A stretch of DNA of 50,798 nt, taken from the NCBI GenBank assembly GCA_964634895.1, contig CAZWJS010000002.1, positions 1-50,798 on the forward strand, written 5' to 3'. Each line of letters begins with the position of its first letter. Position 1 is the stretch's first letter. This document shows, piece by piece, positions 42,501-49,961 of the stretch. The notes below the pieces were generated by a model. It did not search any database, had not been told where the DNA came from, and saw only the letters and a list, made by a program, of their open reading frames with translations. The position numbers were made by a program, and so were the translations under genes. This stretch comes from CG-Epi1 sp964634895 (GTDB taxonomy: Archaea; Thermoplasmatota; Poseidoniia; MGIII; CG-Epi1).

Positions 42501-43179
42501 AACCAATGAAATGAATAACTATTTAATAATTAATGAACAAGCTTATCGAAATTTAGTAGGAGATCAAGAGGTAAATAATCTAAGGGCAACAACTTGGATT
42601 GTGGACATAGATGGATTGAATAACGATGAACTGCAAGTATTAGCTCTATTGATAGCTGCAGATTCTAGATTTGAGGGGGCCGATGACTGGGAGACTTCAC
42701 ATGAAAATGTTGAGAGAAATGGAGGAATTATCTTTGGTACTCAGGGGCTTTTTACACTACAATACATTGTAGCAAGTGCTGCTGCAATTGCATCCGCGTT
42801 TGTTTTCTTATCACTTGTACTCAATCAAAAGAAGAAAGAATTAGCTATTTTACAAGCAATTGGAGCAAGTCCTAATCAAATAATTAGACTAGTACTTTTT
42901 GAAATATTATCAATAGTTTTCTTTTCAATGGTTTTAGGAATAATCTTGGGAATGGGATTATCACTTGCTTTCAATGGATTTTTCAACATATTTGGTTTCT
43001 TGTTCCAGCTATTTTCAGGAACCGGAGAGGAAGCTGTAATTAGCAGGATACTACAATGGCCTTGGTGGGTCATCACACAAGTTACCTTAGGAGTTATGAC
43101 AGTTGTTGTCATAGCTTTGATATTGACCACTAGGAGAGCCTTACAAGCCGATTTAGCTGTAGTGCTTAAAGGAGAATAA
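39577..43179 (+). CDS. FtsX/MacB-type permease with an extracellular pentapeptide-repeat insertion
   Basis: A 1200-aa membrane protein. Hydrophobic helices lie at about 44-68, 385-415, 440-465, 487-510, 538-553, 560-582, 625-648, then 1050-1075, 1100-1125 and 1165-1185, as in duplicated FtsX permeases with two large external domains. The second external domain (about 650-1045) carries pentapeptide repeats at about 817-885 (motifs such as ANLTGANLTN, DFSNTNLSGANLANV), which fold as a right-handed quadrilateral beta-helix. The permease motif EQRRREISIHRSIGAT (about 422) is the coupling region to the ATPase. Such exporters move lipoproteins, peptides or lipids, or transduce signals. The repeat insert is unusual and its ligand unknown. 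It sits between two ATP-binding subunits. Confidence 0.85.
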   Translation: MSSLEVSWASWIFSPYVWKKRLLDLPDNLRIAALTSWRDKERGLAVFAGVFLASLVITLVLIYGVGLSQAFLEESINQTVFDSKIEFKSAPEQGATGWTNDTTVLQQMCDEVVLRDEFNDCTLVLGKSGLHSEISWGNDAAFYASPLFMDSIESSNVERKWDTEDLWDYEYTTGPPVVNIRAISFLGPEAFDGVLAERLSENIIYEMGEWKTHEEVNSQRGIYIPLDIASATGAEVGDNLDSLTFTYTYERSLPGAMEEEDCPGEIIQGEEYRLMYCQVKIKLENVTILGIYEPWPQGNPVLAANPIYTTWTLLSDEQQITLIDKDHVYLGITVDRSLLPTSSISAAENWLDATSNDMQKQTYDNGNVKIFYVDIISGTILWLEFVLGFVQVFDYILMIPVVILSLYLLIYGLELSLEQRRREISIHRSIGATADKLKGMVLFELFVISSVAWVGGYVLAFFSVPIILSSVGFMQFESLDVDINPILSFGSTLFTILATLGLALLFGRSRTKTFLEMEIDEGVKKTAQAGKPKTWLHVIMLFIGTLGAIDTYQELTTGGSGIISNWFLGGLINIFGPFMLWIGGALLLSRLGAYGPKIMLFFFKKTPLLSDVKRGLQNTGSSESTTRLSLIMLLTLSIVTLAAVQGYTGSLVDERTADLQVGSDIKIYSTEPMTSGEIEEAVVNLSSEDITVNALTVPLISLESEDGTDANAYVLMNGSENILKWFPQAIPGKDISEAITAYENGGFSAGPDMAFSLDLEGSGRFGDSADQLYNEGDKESEVMNFTWEKTDIILRNIDPNSSIDPAEALEEYIGLMDRNWSNLDLSDQDLTNRNFTRTDFSNTNLSGANLANVNLSESLFFNVDLRGANLTGANLTNAIFGISPQNIENIDLTNAILTGAFEYGVVNLSNLKLDGAICPDGTAQNETNNCISGFSEEPTPLLAPVFFPASFDIQITPYQTSIRYIGVHEFIPGVATNEMNNYLIINEQAYRNLVGDQEVNNLRATTWIVDIDGLNNDELQVLALLIAADSRFEGADDWETSHENVERNGGIIFGTQGLFTLQYIVASAAAIASAFVFLSLVLNQKKKELAILQAIGASPNQIIRLVLFEILSIVFFSMVLGIILGMGLSLAFNGFFNIFGFLFQLFSGTGEEAVISRILQWPWWVITQVTLGVMTVVVIALILTTRRALQADLAVVLKGE

Positions 43180-43180
43180 A

Positions 43181-44272
43181 ATGGCTGAAGAATTATTCGA
43201 GCACACCACCGGTCAAGGGAAAGAAGAAAATGATTCCAACGACGAAATTGAGGCTTTAAAATTTTCAGAAAAAATGATTGATGATAAAATAGACAAAGAT
43301 GCAATTCTTCAAGCTATAGCATTGTATCACGTTTATTCCTCTACTGCTGAGGATGGAAATGTTGTAGCCTTAAGAGGATTAAATGTATCTATCAAAAATG
43401 GAGAAGCTGTCGCCATCGTAGGGCCGTCAGGTTCTGGAAAATCTACTTTGCTAAAATGCTTAGGAGTTCTGATGAAACCATCTGCTGGAGGAGTCATTCT
43501 CAATGGAATCTCTACGACCCGAAGAACTGGTGTTGAATTAGTCAAAATGCGCCAAGATACTGTCTCATTTATTTTTCAAGAGGGCAATCTTCTTCCAGAT
43601 TTGAGTGCTATCGACAATGTTGCTCAAGCTTTACGGCATAAAGACGTAAGACCCACAGAAGCGAAGAAGAAAGCTAGAGAAATTTTAGTTGAACTCGGTT
43701 TAGAGGAGCGTATCAATGGTATGCCTGCAACGCTTTCTGGAGGTGAACAACAACGAGTTGCAATTGCACGAGCTTTAGTTACTAATCCTAAGTTGATTTT
43801 AGCCGACGAACCTACTGGAGCCCTTGACCCCATTACCAGTAGAGAAGTTTTAGAATTATTTGGAAAACTGCATAAGGATAAAGGCGTTGCATTCTTAATC
43901 GTAACACATAGTGATGAAGTTGCTGCATTCTGTGACCGCAGCCTTGAATTACGTGATGGAAGATTTGTAGCTGAGCATGGAACTAATCTCGATGTTGATG
44001 ACTTAGAAGGAACAAGAGAATTAATTGTAGATGAACTGGGGACAGTTTCTTTCCCACCTGAAGTATTAATGAAAATGGGAGGTTCCGGAAGATATGAAAT
44101 TGCTAAGAATAAAAAGGGAGAAATTACTTTAGTAACTGCTGAAAAGAACAAATCTTTGATAAAAGGGAAGAAAAAATTAGCTGATATTTGCCCTGCTTGT
44201 AAGTACAAATACGAAGATGATAGTCAATTGTGTCCAGAATGTGGTTCAAGTCGACCTATGATTAAATCATAA
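43181..44272 (+). CDS. ABC transporter ATP-binding protein with C-terminal zinc ribbon
   Basis: A 363-aa ATP-binding subunit. After an acidic lead of about 45 residues come Walker A GPSGSGKST (about 83-91), the Q-loop FQEGNLLPDLSAIDNV, signature LSGGEQQRVAIARAL (about 186-200), Walker B LILADEPTGALDP and VTHSDE. Beyond the usual end it has about 100 more residues finishing in a zinc ribbon, CPACKYKYEDDSQLCPEC (about 340-357). It begins 1 nt after the permease stop, so it completes the three-gene exporter operon. The zinc ribbon may contact another cytoplasmic protein. It converges on DUF309 with an 11-bp overlap. Confidence 0.9.
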   Translation: MAEELFEHTTGQGKEENDSNDEIEALKFSEKMIDDKIDKDAILQAIALYHVYSSTAEDGNVVALRGLNVSIKNGEAVAIVGPSGSGKSTLLKCLGVLMKPSAGGVILNGISTTRRTGVELVKMRQDTVSFIFQEGNLLPDLSAIDNVAQALRHKDVRPTEAKKKAREILVELGLEERINGMPATLSGGEQQRVAIARALVTNPKLILADEPTGALDPITSREVLELFGKLHKDKGVAFLIVTHSDEVAAFCDRSLELRDGRFVAEHGTNLDVDDLEGTRELIVDELGTVSFPPEVLMKMGGSGRYEIAKNKKGEITLVTAEKNKSLIKGKKKLADICPACKYKYEDDSQLCPECGSSRPMIKS

Positions 44273-44825
44273 GTTTTATTCTAGGAGATTCTTGATTAAT
44301 TTCAACAATCACATCATCCATTATGGGCTCTATATATTTACCATATGATTCTATAAAAGAAGGAATATCTAAACCCATAAAACTATCAACACCTACCTGA
44401 GAAAGAAGCTTAAGACCTGATTCTGAAAGTGTCCTAGCACCAATTAAATCCTGAATTTGATATGCTGCCATTCTCACTTTTAGAAAAGCAGCCCCGCATT
44501 TTATTAAACCTTGAAGAAAGCGATGCTCACTACTATTCCTAACTGATGAAATCCATAAGCCTTCCCAAGCCTCGTGGGCTTCCCAATAATAATGATAATT
44601 AAAGAGATCCACCCCGTATAGATAATCCTTATTTTTCTTCCATTCGTTTGAATACCATTTATCTATCTTTTCCTCCTCCACTCCAAAACTATGGCCCTCT
44701 GGACTTTTGACTGGATGTGGATGTAAACCAGGAATATATCTGTATATCGGGAAATCTTTGGAAGAATATCTCACTTCACCTATATTAAGTGCAGTTTCAG
44801 AATCAGCCAAAGGATAAACAACCAT
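44262..44825 (-). CDS. DUF309 family protein
   Basis: A 187-aa protein containing the DUF309 core (about 80-150): FNYHYYWEAHEAWEGLW followed by EHRFLQGLIKCGAAFLKV, a conserved helical pattern with the H/E-rich WEAHE motif. The function of DUF309 is unknown. Around it there is a beta-rich N-terminus and a C-terminal helix. The ATG overlaps the sufS stop by one base (TAATG), so it is the second gene of that operon. It might assist the desulfurase, but that is only context. Confidence 0.8.
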   Translation of the reverse strand: MVVYPLADSETALNIGEVRYSSKDFPIYRYIPGLHPHPVKSPEGHSFGVEEEKIDKWYSNEWKKNKDYLYGVDLFNYHYYWEAHEAWEGLWISSVRNSSEHRFLQGLIKCGAAFLKVRMAAYQIQDLIGARTLSESGLKLLSQVGVDSFMGLDIPSFIESYGKYIEPIMDDVIVEINQESPRIKLMI

Positions 44826-46027
44826 TAACTGTTTGTTACAGTATCTTCTATTGCAGCCACAAATTTTTTGATATCTGATTCGTTGTTGTATAGATAAGCA
44901 CTGGCCCTTGCAGTACCTTCTATACCTCTAGAGTTAAACCATGAATGAACACAATGCATACCACTCCTAATGGCAATATTGTATTTGTCATCTAAATGCA
45001 TTGCAATTTCTGTTGGATCCAATCCTTCAATATTAAAAGATAAAATGCCTCCCCTTTGAGATACATCCTCAGGACCAACTATAGATAAACCATCTAAATC
45101 TTTCAACTTATTAGTCATTAAAGTGTTCAATTTATTCTCATGTTCCTGAATATTATCCCGCCCAATTCCCATTACATATTCTGCAGCTACACCAGCACCA
45201 ATAGCTCCTGCATAATCTTGCAGACCTGGCTCAAAACATGAAGGTGGAGGCAATAACTTGTAATCCTCATAGGATGAATTAACGACTGTAGAACCTCCAA
45301 CAAAAGTTGGTACCAATTTTTCTAATTCAGCATACTTCCCATACAATGCACCCATACCACTTGGTCCACAAAATTTATGGGCACTAACTGCGGCAAAGTC
45401 AACGCCCAAATCAGTCACATTTACTTCTTTATGAGGGGCTGATTGAGCTGCATCCATCATTACTTTTACATCTTTGTCATGACAAATCTCAATAATATCC
45501 TTAGCTGGATTTGAATGACCATCTAAATTAGAAGTATGAACAAAACTCACTAACTTTGTATCCTTAGTAATATTCTCTTTGAGTACCTCCAGATCAAAAA
45601 AATAATTATTTTTAGCTGGAAGCACTTCGTATTTTATTCCTTTGTATTTAGCTAAATGATGCCAAGGAACAACATTTGCATTATGCTCTTTATCTGACGT
45701 AAGAACTTTATCTCCTTTTCGAAGATTAAGACCATTGGCCACAATATTCATTCCTTCAGTAGCATTTTTGGTAAATACTATTTCGTTAGGCTTTTCGGCT
45801 CCCATAAAACGTCGAATTTGATCTCTAGCAATTTCAAAATTTTCAGTAACTTTCCAACTTAATTTATGGACTGAACGACCTCCGCAAGCTGGATAATTAG
45901 TATAATAATCTATTAGTGCATCGATAACAGCCTGAGGTCTGAGTGTCATACATGCACTATCTAAATAGGTAGGACTATCATCTGAATTTAAGATTGGAAA
46001 ATCCTTCCTATATTTTGAAATATCCAT
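44825..46027 (-). CDS. sufS: cysteine desulfurase (SufS-like, class V aminotransferase)
   Basis: A PLP enzyme that takes sulfur from cysteine for Fe-S clusters or tRNA thiolation. The 400-aa sequence has YLDSACMTLRP at the start, TKNATEGMNIVANG, the PLP-lysine motif SAHKFCGPSGMGALYG (Lys about 219) and IRSGMHCVHSW with the active-site cysteine (about 357), on the SufS-like RxGxHC loop. It is followed by DUF309. A divergent intergenic region of 85 nt separates it from mscS. SufS versus a close class V paralogue such as CsdA cannot be decided from motifs alone. Confidence 0.92.
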   Translation of the reverse strand: MDISKYRKDFPILNSDDSPTYLDSACMTLRPQAVIDALIDYYTNYPACGGRSVHKLSWKVTENFEIARDQIRRFMGAEKPNEIVFTKNATEGMNIVANGLNLRKGDKVLTSDKEHNANVVPWHHLAKYKGIKYEVLPAKNNYFFDLEVLKENITKDTKLVSFVHTSNLDGHSNPAKDIIEICHDKDVKVMMDAAQSAPHKEVNVTDLGVDFAAVSAHKFCGPSGMGALYGKYAELEKLVPTFVGGSTVVNSSYEDYKLLPPPSCFEPGLQDYAGAIGAGVAAEYVMGIGRDNIQEHENKLNTLMTNKLKDLDGLSIVGPEDVSQRGGILSFNIEGLDPTEIAMHLDDKYNIAIRSGMHCVHSWFNSRGIEGTARASAYLYNNESDIKKFVAAIEDTVTNS

Positions 46028-46083
46028 AATAATCTGATATCGGGATAATGATGCTAATTTAAAGATATTCGGAAAGAAGAAGA

Positions 46084-46094
46084 TTTCTTAAAGG
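46084..46094 (+). promoter_or_regulatory. TATA-like box of mscS
   Basis: TTTCTTAAAGG is centred about 24 nt upstream of the ATG at 46113, consistent with a leaderless transcript. Confidence 0.4.
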
Positions 46095-46112
46095 GGTCGC
46101 AATGAAACAAAT

Positions 46113-46985
46113 ATGGCATGTATCGATAATTTTCCAAATAAATTAGAAGTAAACTATGATTGTGCAGCAGAATTAGTGAACTTAGGACCGGTTGCTGCAT
46201 TACTTACTTTTCTAATTGGTATTCCTTTTGTAAAACTTGTCTTAAGATACTTAAAACGAATATTTGATAAGTACGACTATATCGATCAAGGAATTGAGAA
46301 TTTTCTTTACAGAGTAGTGAGTGTAGCCCTGTGGGCAGTTATTATTTTAACTGCTGCAAATGAATTGGGAATAAATGTTACAGGAATTGTAGCTGCACTT
46401 GGTATTGTTGGATTAGCTATGGCCTTTGCTGCGCAGGATACTATAGAGAATATCATTGCAGGTATCTTCTTGATGGTGGATAGGCCATTTAGAGAAGGTG
46501 ACAGGATACTACTGCCAAAAAAGATTGGAAGTCTATACTCAAGTTGGGGAGATGTAACGGAAATAGGTCTCAGAACTACAAGAGTACGCTCTACAGATGG
46601 AGTACTTCTAACAATACCAAACAAATTGTTGACAAAAGATACTATTGCTAATTTTAACCATAGTGAAGATAGAAACCTAAGAGTTAGAATTAGACTAGGT
46701 TTAGTTCCAACGTGGGATAATGTAACCCGTGGCGAAAAAATTGTAGAGGATATAGCAAAAAACCACAAAGATATTTGCCAAGATAAACCAAAACCTCCAC
46801 AAATAGTTTTGAGAGATTTTGGAGATCAAGAAGTAATTATGGAAGTTAGGTACTATGTTCCTAATGCTCCATTAATGCGTTCCACAAAATCTTACTACGT
46901 TAAAGAAATCCTTAAACAATTCGAAGAACAAGATGTCAAATTAGCATACCCAACTAGATTGATAATGAAAGAAGACATAGAATAG
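46113..46985 (+). CDS. mscS: small-conductance mechanosensitive channel MscS
   Basis: A membrane channel that releases solutes under osmotic downshock. The 290-aa sequence has three helices near the N-terminus. The pore helix is the Ala/Gly-rich stretch GIVAALGIVGLAMAFAAQDTIENIIAGIFLMVDRPF (about 92-127), then the beta domain GDRILLPKKIGS with RTTRVRSTDGVLLTIPN, and the alpha/beta C-terminal domain. This is the usual length for the core MscS type, without extra N-terminal helices. It is a monocistronic gene with its own TATA-like box. Confidence 0.95.
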   Translation: MACIDNFPNKLEVNYDCAAELVNLGPVAALLTFLIGIPFVKLVLRYLKRIFDKYDYIDQGIENFLYRVVSVALWAVIILTAANELGINVTGIVAALGIVGLAMAFAAQDTIENIIAGIFLMVDRPFREGDRILLPKKIGSLYSSWGDVTEIGLRTTRVRSTDGVLLTIPNKLLTKDTIANFNHSEDRNLRVRIRLGLVPTWDNVTRGEKIVEDIAKNHKDICQDKPKPPQIVLRDFGDQEVIMEVRYYVPNAPLMRSTKSYYVKEILKQFEEQDVKLAYPTRLIMKEDIE

Positions 46986-47020
46986 TTAAACATAATAAAG
47001 GCCTATATTCTACCAGCCAC

Positions 47021-47026
47021 AGGAGA
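47021..47026 (+). promoter_or_regulatory. ribosome-binding site of the SOD gene
   Basis: AGGAGA lies 4 nt upstream of the ATG at 47031. It is one of the few strong Shine-Dalgarno sites in the window. Confidence 0.6.
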
Positions 47027-47030
47027 AAAT

Positions 47031-47654
47031 ATGCCATTTGACGTACCAAACCTGCCTTACGACTACACCGCTTTAGAACCATATATTGATGAAGAAACAA
47101 TGCGTTTCCATCACGATAAACATCACGCCGCATATGTCAATATGCTAAATAGTGCAGTGGAAGCAGCTGGAAGTTTAGGTGGAAAATCCGTAGAGGAACT
47201 AATCACAAATCTAGATGCAGTACCAGAAGAACAAAGAGGTGCTGTGAGAAACCATGGCGGAGGACATTTCAACCATTCTATGTTCTGGGAAACTATGGGT
47301 CCTGTAAACGGAGAAATGAGTCCAGAATTAAACTCTGCACTTCTGGATGCTTTTGGTAGTCTAGATGATTTTAAAGCTGAATTTCATAAGGCCGGAATGA
47401 CAAGATTTGGTTCAGGTTGGGCTTGGCTTTGCTCCAAAAATGGGAAATTATCTGTTTGCTCAACTGCAAATCAAGACAACCCCTTGATGGGCGAAAAATA
47501 TGGTGGATGTGATAGAATACCAATTTTGGGTTGTGACGTATGGGAACATGCATACTATCTTAATTATCAAAACCTAAGGGGAGACTACATCACAGCATTC
47601 TTCAATGTAGTAAACTGGGCTGAAGTATCAAAACGTTACTCTGATACACTTTGA
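47031..47654 (+). CDS. sod: superoxide dismutase, Fe/Mn family
   Basis: Converts superoxide to hydrogen peroxide and oxygen. The 207-aa protein shows the metal ligands: His 27 in RFHHDKHH, His in GGHFNHSMFW (about 82), and Asp and His in GCDVWEHAYYL (about 168-172). The N-terminal LPYDYTALEPYIDEETM and C-terminal YYLNYQNLRGDYI are typical. The sequence looks bacterial in style, and archaeal marine groups may have acquired it. Mn versus Fe use cannot be fixed from motifs. Its 3' end overlaps the convergent EamA gene by 19 bp. Confidence 0.96.
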   Translation: MPFDVPNLPYDYTALEPYIDEETMRFHHDKHHAAYVNMLNSAVEAAGSLGGKSVEELITNLDAVPEEQRGAVRNHGGGHFNHSMFWETMGPVNGEMSPELNSALLDAFGSLDDFKAEFHKAGMTRFGSGWAWLCSKNGKLSVCSTANQDNPLMGEKYGGCDRIPILGCDVWEHAYYLNYQNLRGDYITAFFNVVNWAEVSKRYSDTL

Positions 47655-48553
47655 TTACCTAATTCAGCCACTAAATTACCAATTAACAGTAGACTACCTC
47701 CAAATACTAACCAGAAAGTAAAATCTGCCATATCAAGGTAGATAGCAAATATAGTGGCCCAAACTGGTTCTAAAGCATAAAGTATTGCCGCCCTCACTGG
47801 ATCAATATATTTTTGATAACTATTGACCATTAGTAATGCTGCAAAAGTACCGAATAGTGATGATAGGATTAATGGCATAACAAAATCAATATCTCTCAAT
47901 AGTCCAACAATATCCACTTCACCAAACTCAAAAAATAATAAGAAATTCAACAGAATTAAGCACATAAGTGTAGAGAGAACTATAGAAGTAAATGATAACC
48001 CCAATGGTGATGCTCTCTTAGTAGAAATATCTGTAAATATTATATGACCAGCAAACATCAATGCACACAATATTGTTAGCCACTCTGAAATATCATAATG
48101 TAATTGTGGAGGGCCCTGGATATAACCTGCTCCCAATGTTGCTAAAAACACGCCTAATATCAAACTACGACTCTGTAATCTGCCTGCAAACCAGGCCAAT
48201 ATCAATGCTGTAAATAATACATATAAACTGGTTAAAAATGCAGATACGGCAGGAGAGATTCCTTCTAAACCAATCATTTGAAATAAAAAACCTCCTACAA
48301 TAAATAACGAGAGAATGAAACCATCATTCCAGACTCTTTTCCCATTTAATTCTTTAATAACTGAAGGAGTAAAGAGAAAAAATAATATTATTGCCAAACC
48401 AAACCTAAGTGTCACAAAAAGAGTAGCTACTGTATTAATTTGATCATCTTTGGCGTAAGCTTCTGCTGCATTAAGAGCATTCTTCAGCCAGACAAAAGTC
48501 CAACCCCATATAATAGTCACAAGAAAAAGGACGATTGTTGCTTTCTGTTTCAC
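47636..48553 (-). CDS. EamA/DMT-superfamily transporter
   Basis: A 305-aa membrane protein with ten predicted helices arranged as two EamA repeats. It has the N-terminal TIIWGWTFVWLKNAL and, near the end of repeat two, ALEPVWATIFAIYL, both typical of RhaT/EamA exporters of amino acids or metabolites. It overlaps the gdhA stop by 4 nt (ATGA), so it is likely co-transcribed with glutamate dehydrogenase. An amino-acid or related solute is a natural guess for its substrate, inferred only from context. Confidence 0.9.
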   Translation of the reverse strand: MKQKATIVLFLVTIIWGWTFVWLKNALNAAEAYAKDDQINTVATLFVTLRFGLAIILFFLFTPSVIKELNGKRVWNDGFILSLFIVGGFLFQMIGLEGISPAVSAFLTSLYVLFTALILAWFAGRLQSRSLILGVFLATLGAGYIQGPPQLHYDISEWLTILCALMFAGHIIFTDISTKRASPLGLSFTSIVLSTLMCLILLNFLLFFEFGEVDIVGLLRDIDFVMPLILSSLFGTFAALLMVNSYQKYIDPVRAAILYALEPVWATIFAIYLDMADFTFWLVFGGSLLLIGNLVAELGNQSVSE

Positions 48554-49890
48554 ACTATGCCCTGACTCATCATGGCATTAGCAACTTTCAAAAATGCAGC
48601 AATATTTGCTCCAACAACAAGATTTCCTTCAGAACCATACTCTTCGGCTGCTTCTGAACATTGCTTGTGAATACCGGTCATTATTTGGCCTAACTTCGAA
48701 TCAACCTCTTTGGTTGTCCACTCTTCAAATGCTGCATTTTGTGACATTTCTAATGCTGATACTGCAACTCCTCCGGCGTTAGCGGCCTTAGCAGGACCAA
48801 ACAAAATTCCTGCCTTACTAAGTATTTCATAGGCTTCTGGTGAAGTTGGCATATTTGCACCCTCTGAAATGGCAATACAACCATTCTTGACCAAATCTGT
48901 TGCACCCTTCTTCTCTATTTCATTTTGTGTAGCACTTGGTAGAGCAATATCGCATTTTTCACCCCAAGGCCTCTTCCCTTCATGATATTTTGCTCCAGAA
49001 AATTTCGAAACGTAGTCTTTGATTCTTCCACGCTTATTATTCTTTAAATTCATTATCCAAGCCAATTTTTCTTCATCAATTCCATCTTTATCAAAAATAT
49101 AACCACCGGAATCAGACATTGTAATAACCTTGCCACCACAACTCAAAACCTTTTGAGCACAGAATTGCGCAACATTACCGCTACCTGATATTGCACACAA
49201 CTTACCTTCTATACTATCACTCTTAGAAGCAAGCATTTCTCGGAGGAAGTAAACTTGACCGTAACCTGTAGCTTCTGGTCTTATCAAAGAACCTCCCCAA
49301 CCATAACCTTTACCAGTCAAAACACCTTCCCATTTCCGTGTCAACCTTTTGTATTGTCCAAAGAGATATCCTATCTCTCTACCGCCAACACCAATATCTC
49401 CTGCTGGAACATCAATATTAGCTCCAATATGTCTGAATAGTTCTGTCATAAATGATTGACAGAATCTCATGACTTCCATATCTGATTTGTCCTTAGGATC
49501 AAAATCACTCCCGCCTTTTCCCCCACCTATTGGTCTAGTAGTCAAAGCATTCTTTAGAATCTGTTCAAAACCCAAAAACTTGATGATTCCCAAATTTACA
49601 CTAGGATGAAAACGTAAACCTCCCTTGTAAGGTCCGATGGCACTATTAAATTCAACGCGCATTCCTCTATTAACTTGTACTTGCCCTTTATCATCAACCC
49701 ATGGAACTCGGAAAGATATAACACGTTCTGGTTCAGTCAACCTCTCTAAAATTCTAGCTTCCTTGAATTCTTTATGTTTATCAAAGACCGGTTCTAAAGT
49801 TTCAAGAACTTCCCAGACAGCCTGATGGAATTCTGGTTGGTCAGGGTCCCTAAGCTTCACTCTATCAAAAGCCTCTTGGACATAGCTCAT
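48550..49890 (-). CDS. gdhA: glutamate dehydrogenase, bacterial-type (NADP-like)
   Basis: Interconverts glutamate and 2-oxoglutarate with ammonia. The 446-aa protein is highly similar, in recalled sequence comparison, to the enterobacterial/fungal GdhA type. Motifs are RVPWVDDKGQVQVNRG, SAIGPYKGGLRFHPSVN, GGGKGGSDFDPK (catalytic Lys about 126), PAGDIGVGGREIG, LIRPEATGYG and the ending ANAMMSQGIV. This differs from the shorter hyperthermophile archaeal GDH, suggesting acquisition from bacteria. The EamA transporter follows in the same operon. A TATA-like CTTTATAG lies about 30 nt before the ATG, giving a leader of about 5 nt. Confidence 0.96.
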   Translation of the reverse strand: MSYVQEAFDRVKLRDPDQPEFHQAVWEVLETLEPVFDKHKEFKEARILERLTEPERVISFRVPWVDDKGQVQVNRGMRVEFNSAIGPYKGGLRFHPSVNLGIIKFLGFEQILKNALTTRPIGGGKGGSDFDPKDKSDMEVMRFCQSFMTELFRHIGANIDVPAGDIGVGGREIGYLFGQYKRLTRKWEGVLTGKGYGWGGSLIRPEATGYGQVYFLREMLASKSDSIEGKLCAISGSGNVAQFCAQKVLSCGGKVITMSDSGGYIFDKDGIDEEKLAWIMNLKNNKRGRIKDYVSKFSGAKYHEGKRPWGEKCDIALPSATQNEIEKKGATDLVKNGCIAISEGANMPTSPEAYEILSKAGILFGPAKAANAGGVAVSALEMSQNAAFEEWTTKEVDSKLGQIMTGIHKQCSEAAEEYGSEGNLVVGANIAAFLKVANAMMSQGIV

Positions 49891-49916
49891 AGATACTAAG
49901 TTTTATGGAACAGAGT

Positions 49917-49924
49917 CTATAAAG
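49917..49924 (-). promoter_or_regulatory. TATA-like box of gdhA operon
   Basis: CTTTATAG on the minus strand is centred about 30 nt before the gdhA ATG at 49890, predicting a very short leader. Confidence 0.45.
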
Positions 49925-49961
49925 ATATCTATACTTGCAATAGTGCTATATTATGTAATTA

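Noticed and set aside
43624..44208. 194-codon ORF on the minus strand opposite the second ABC ATPase
   Set aside because: It is antisense to a gene with all ABC motifs and its translation shows no family pattern.
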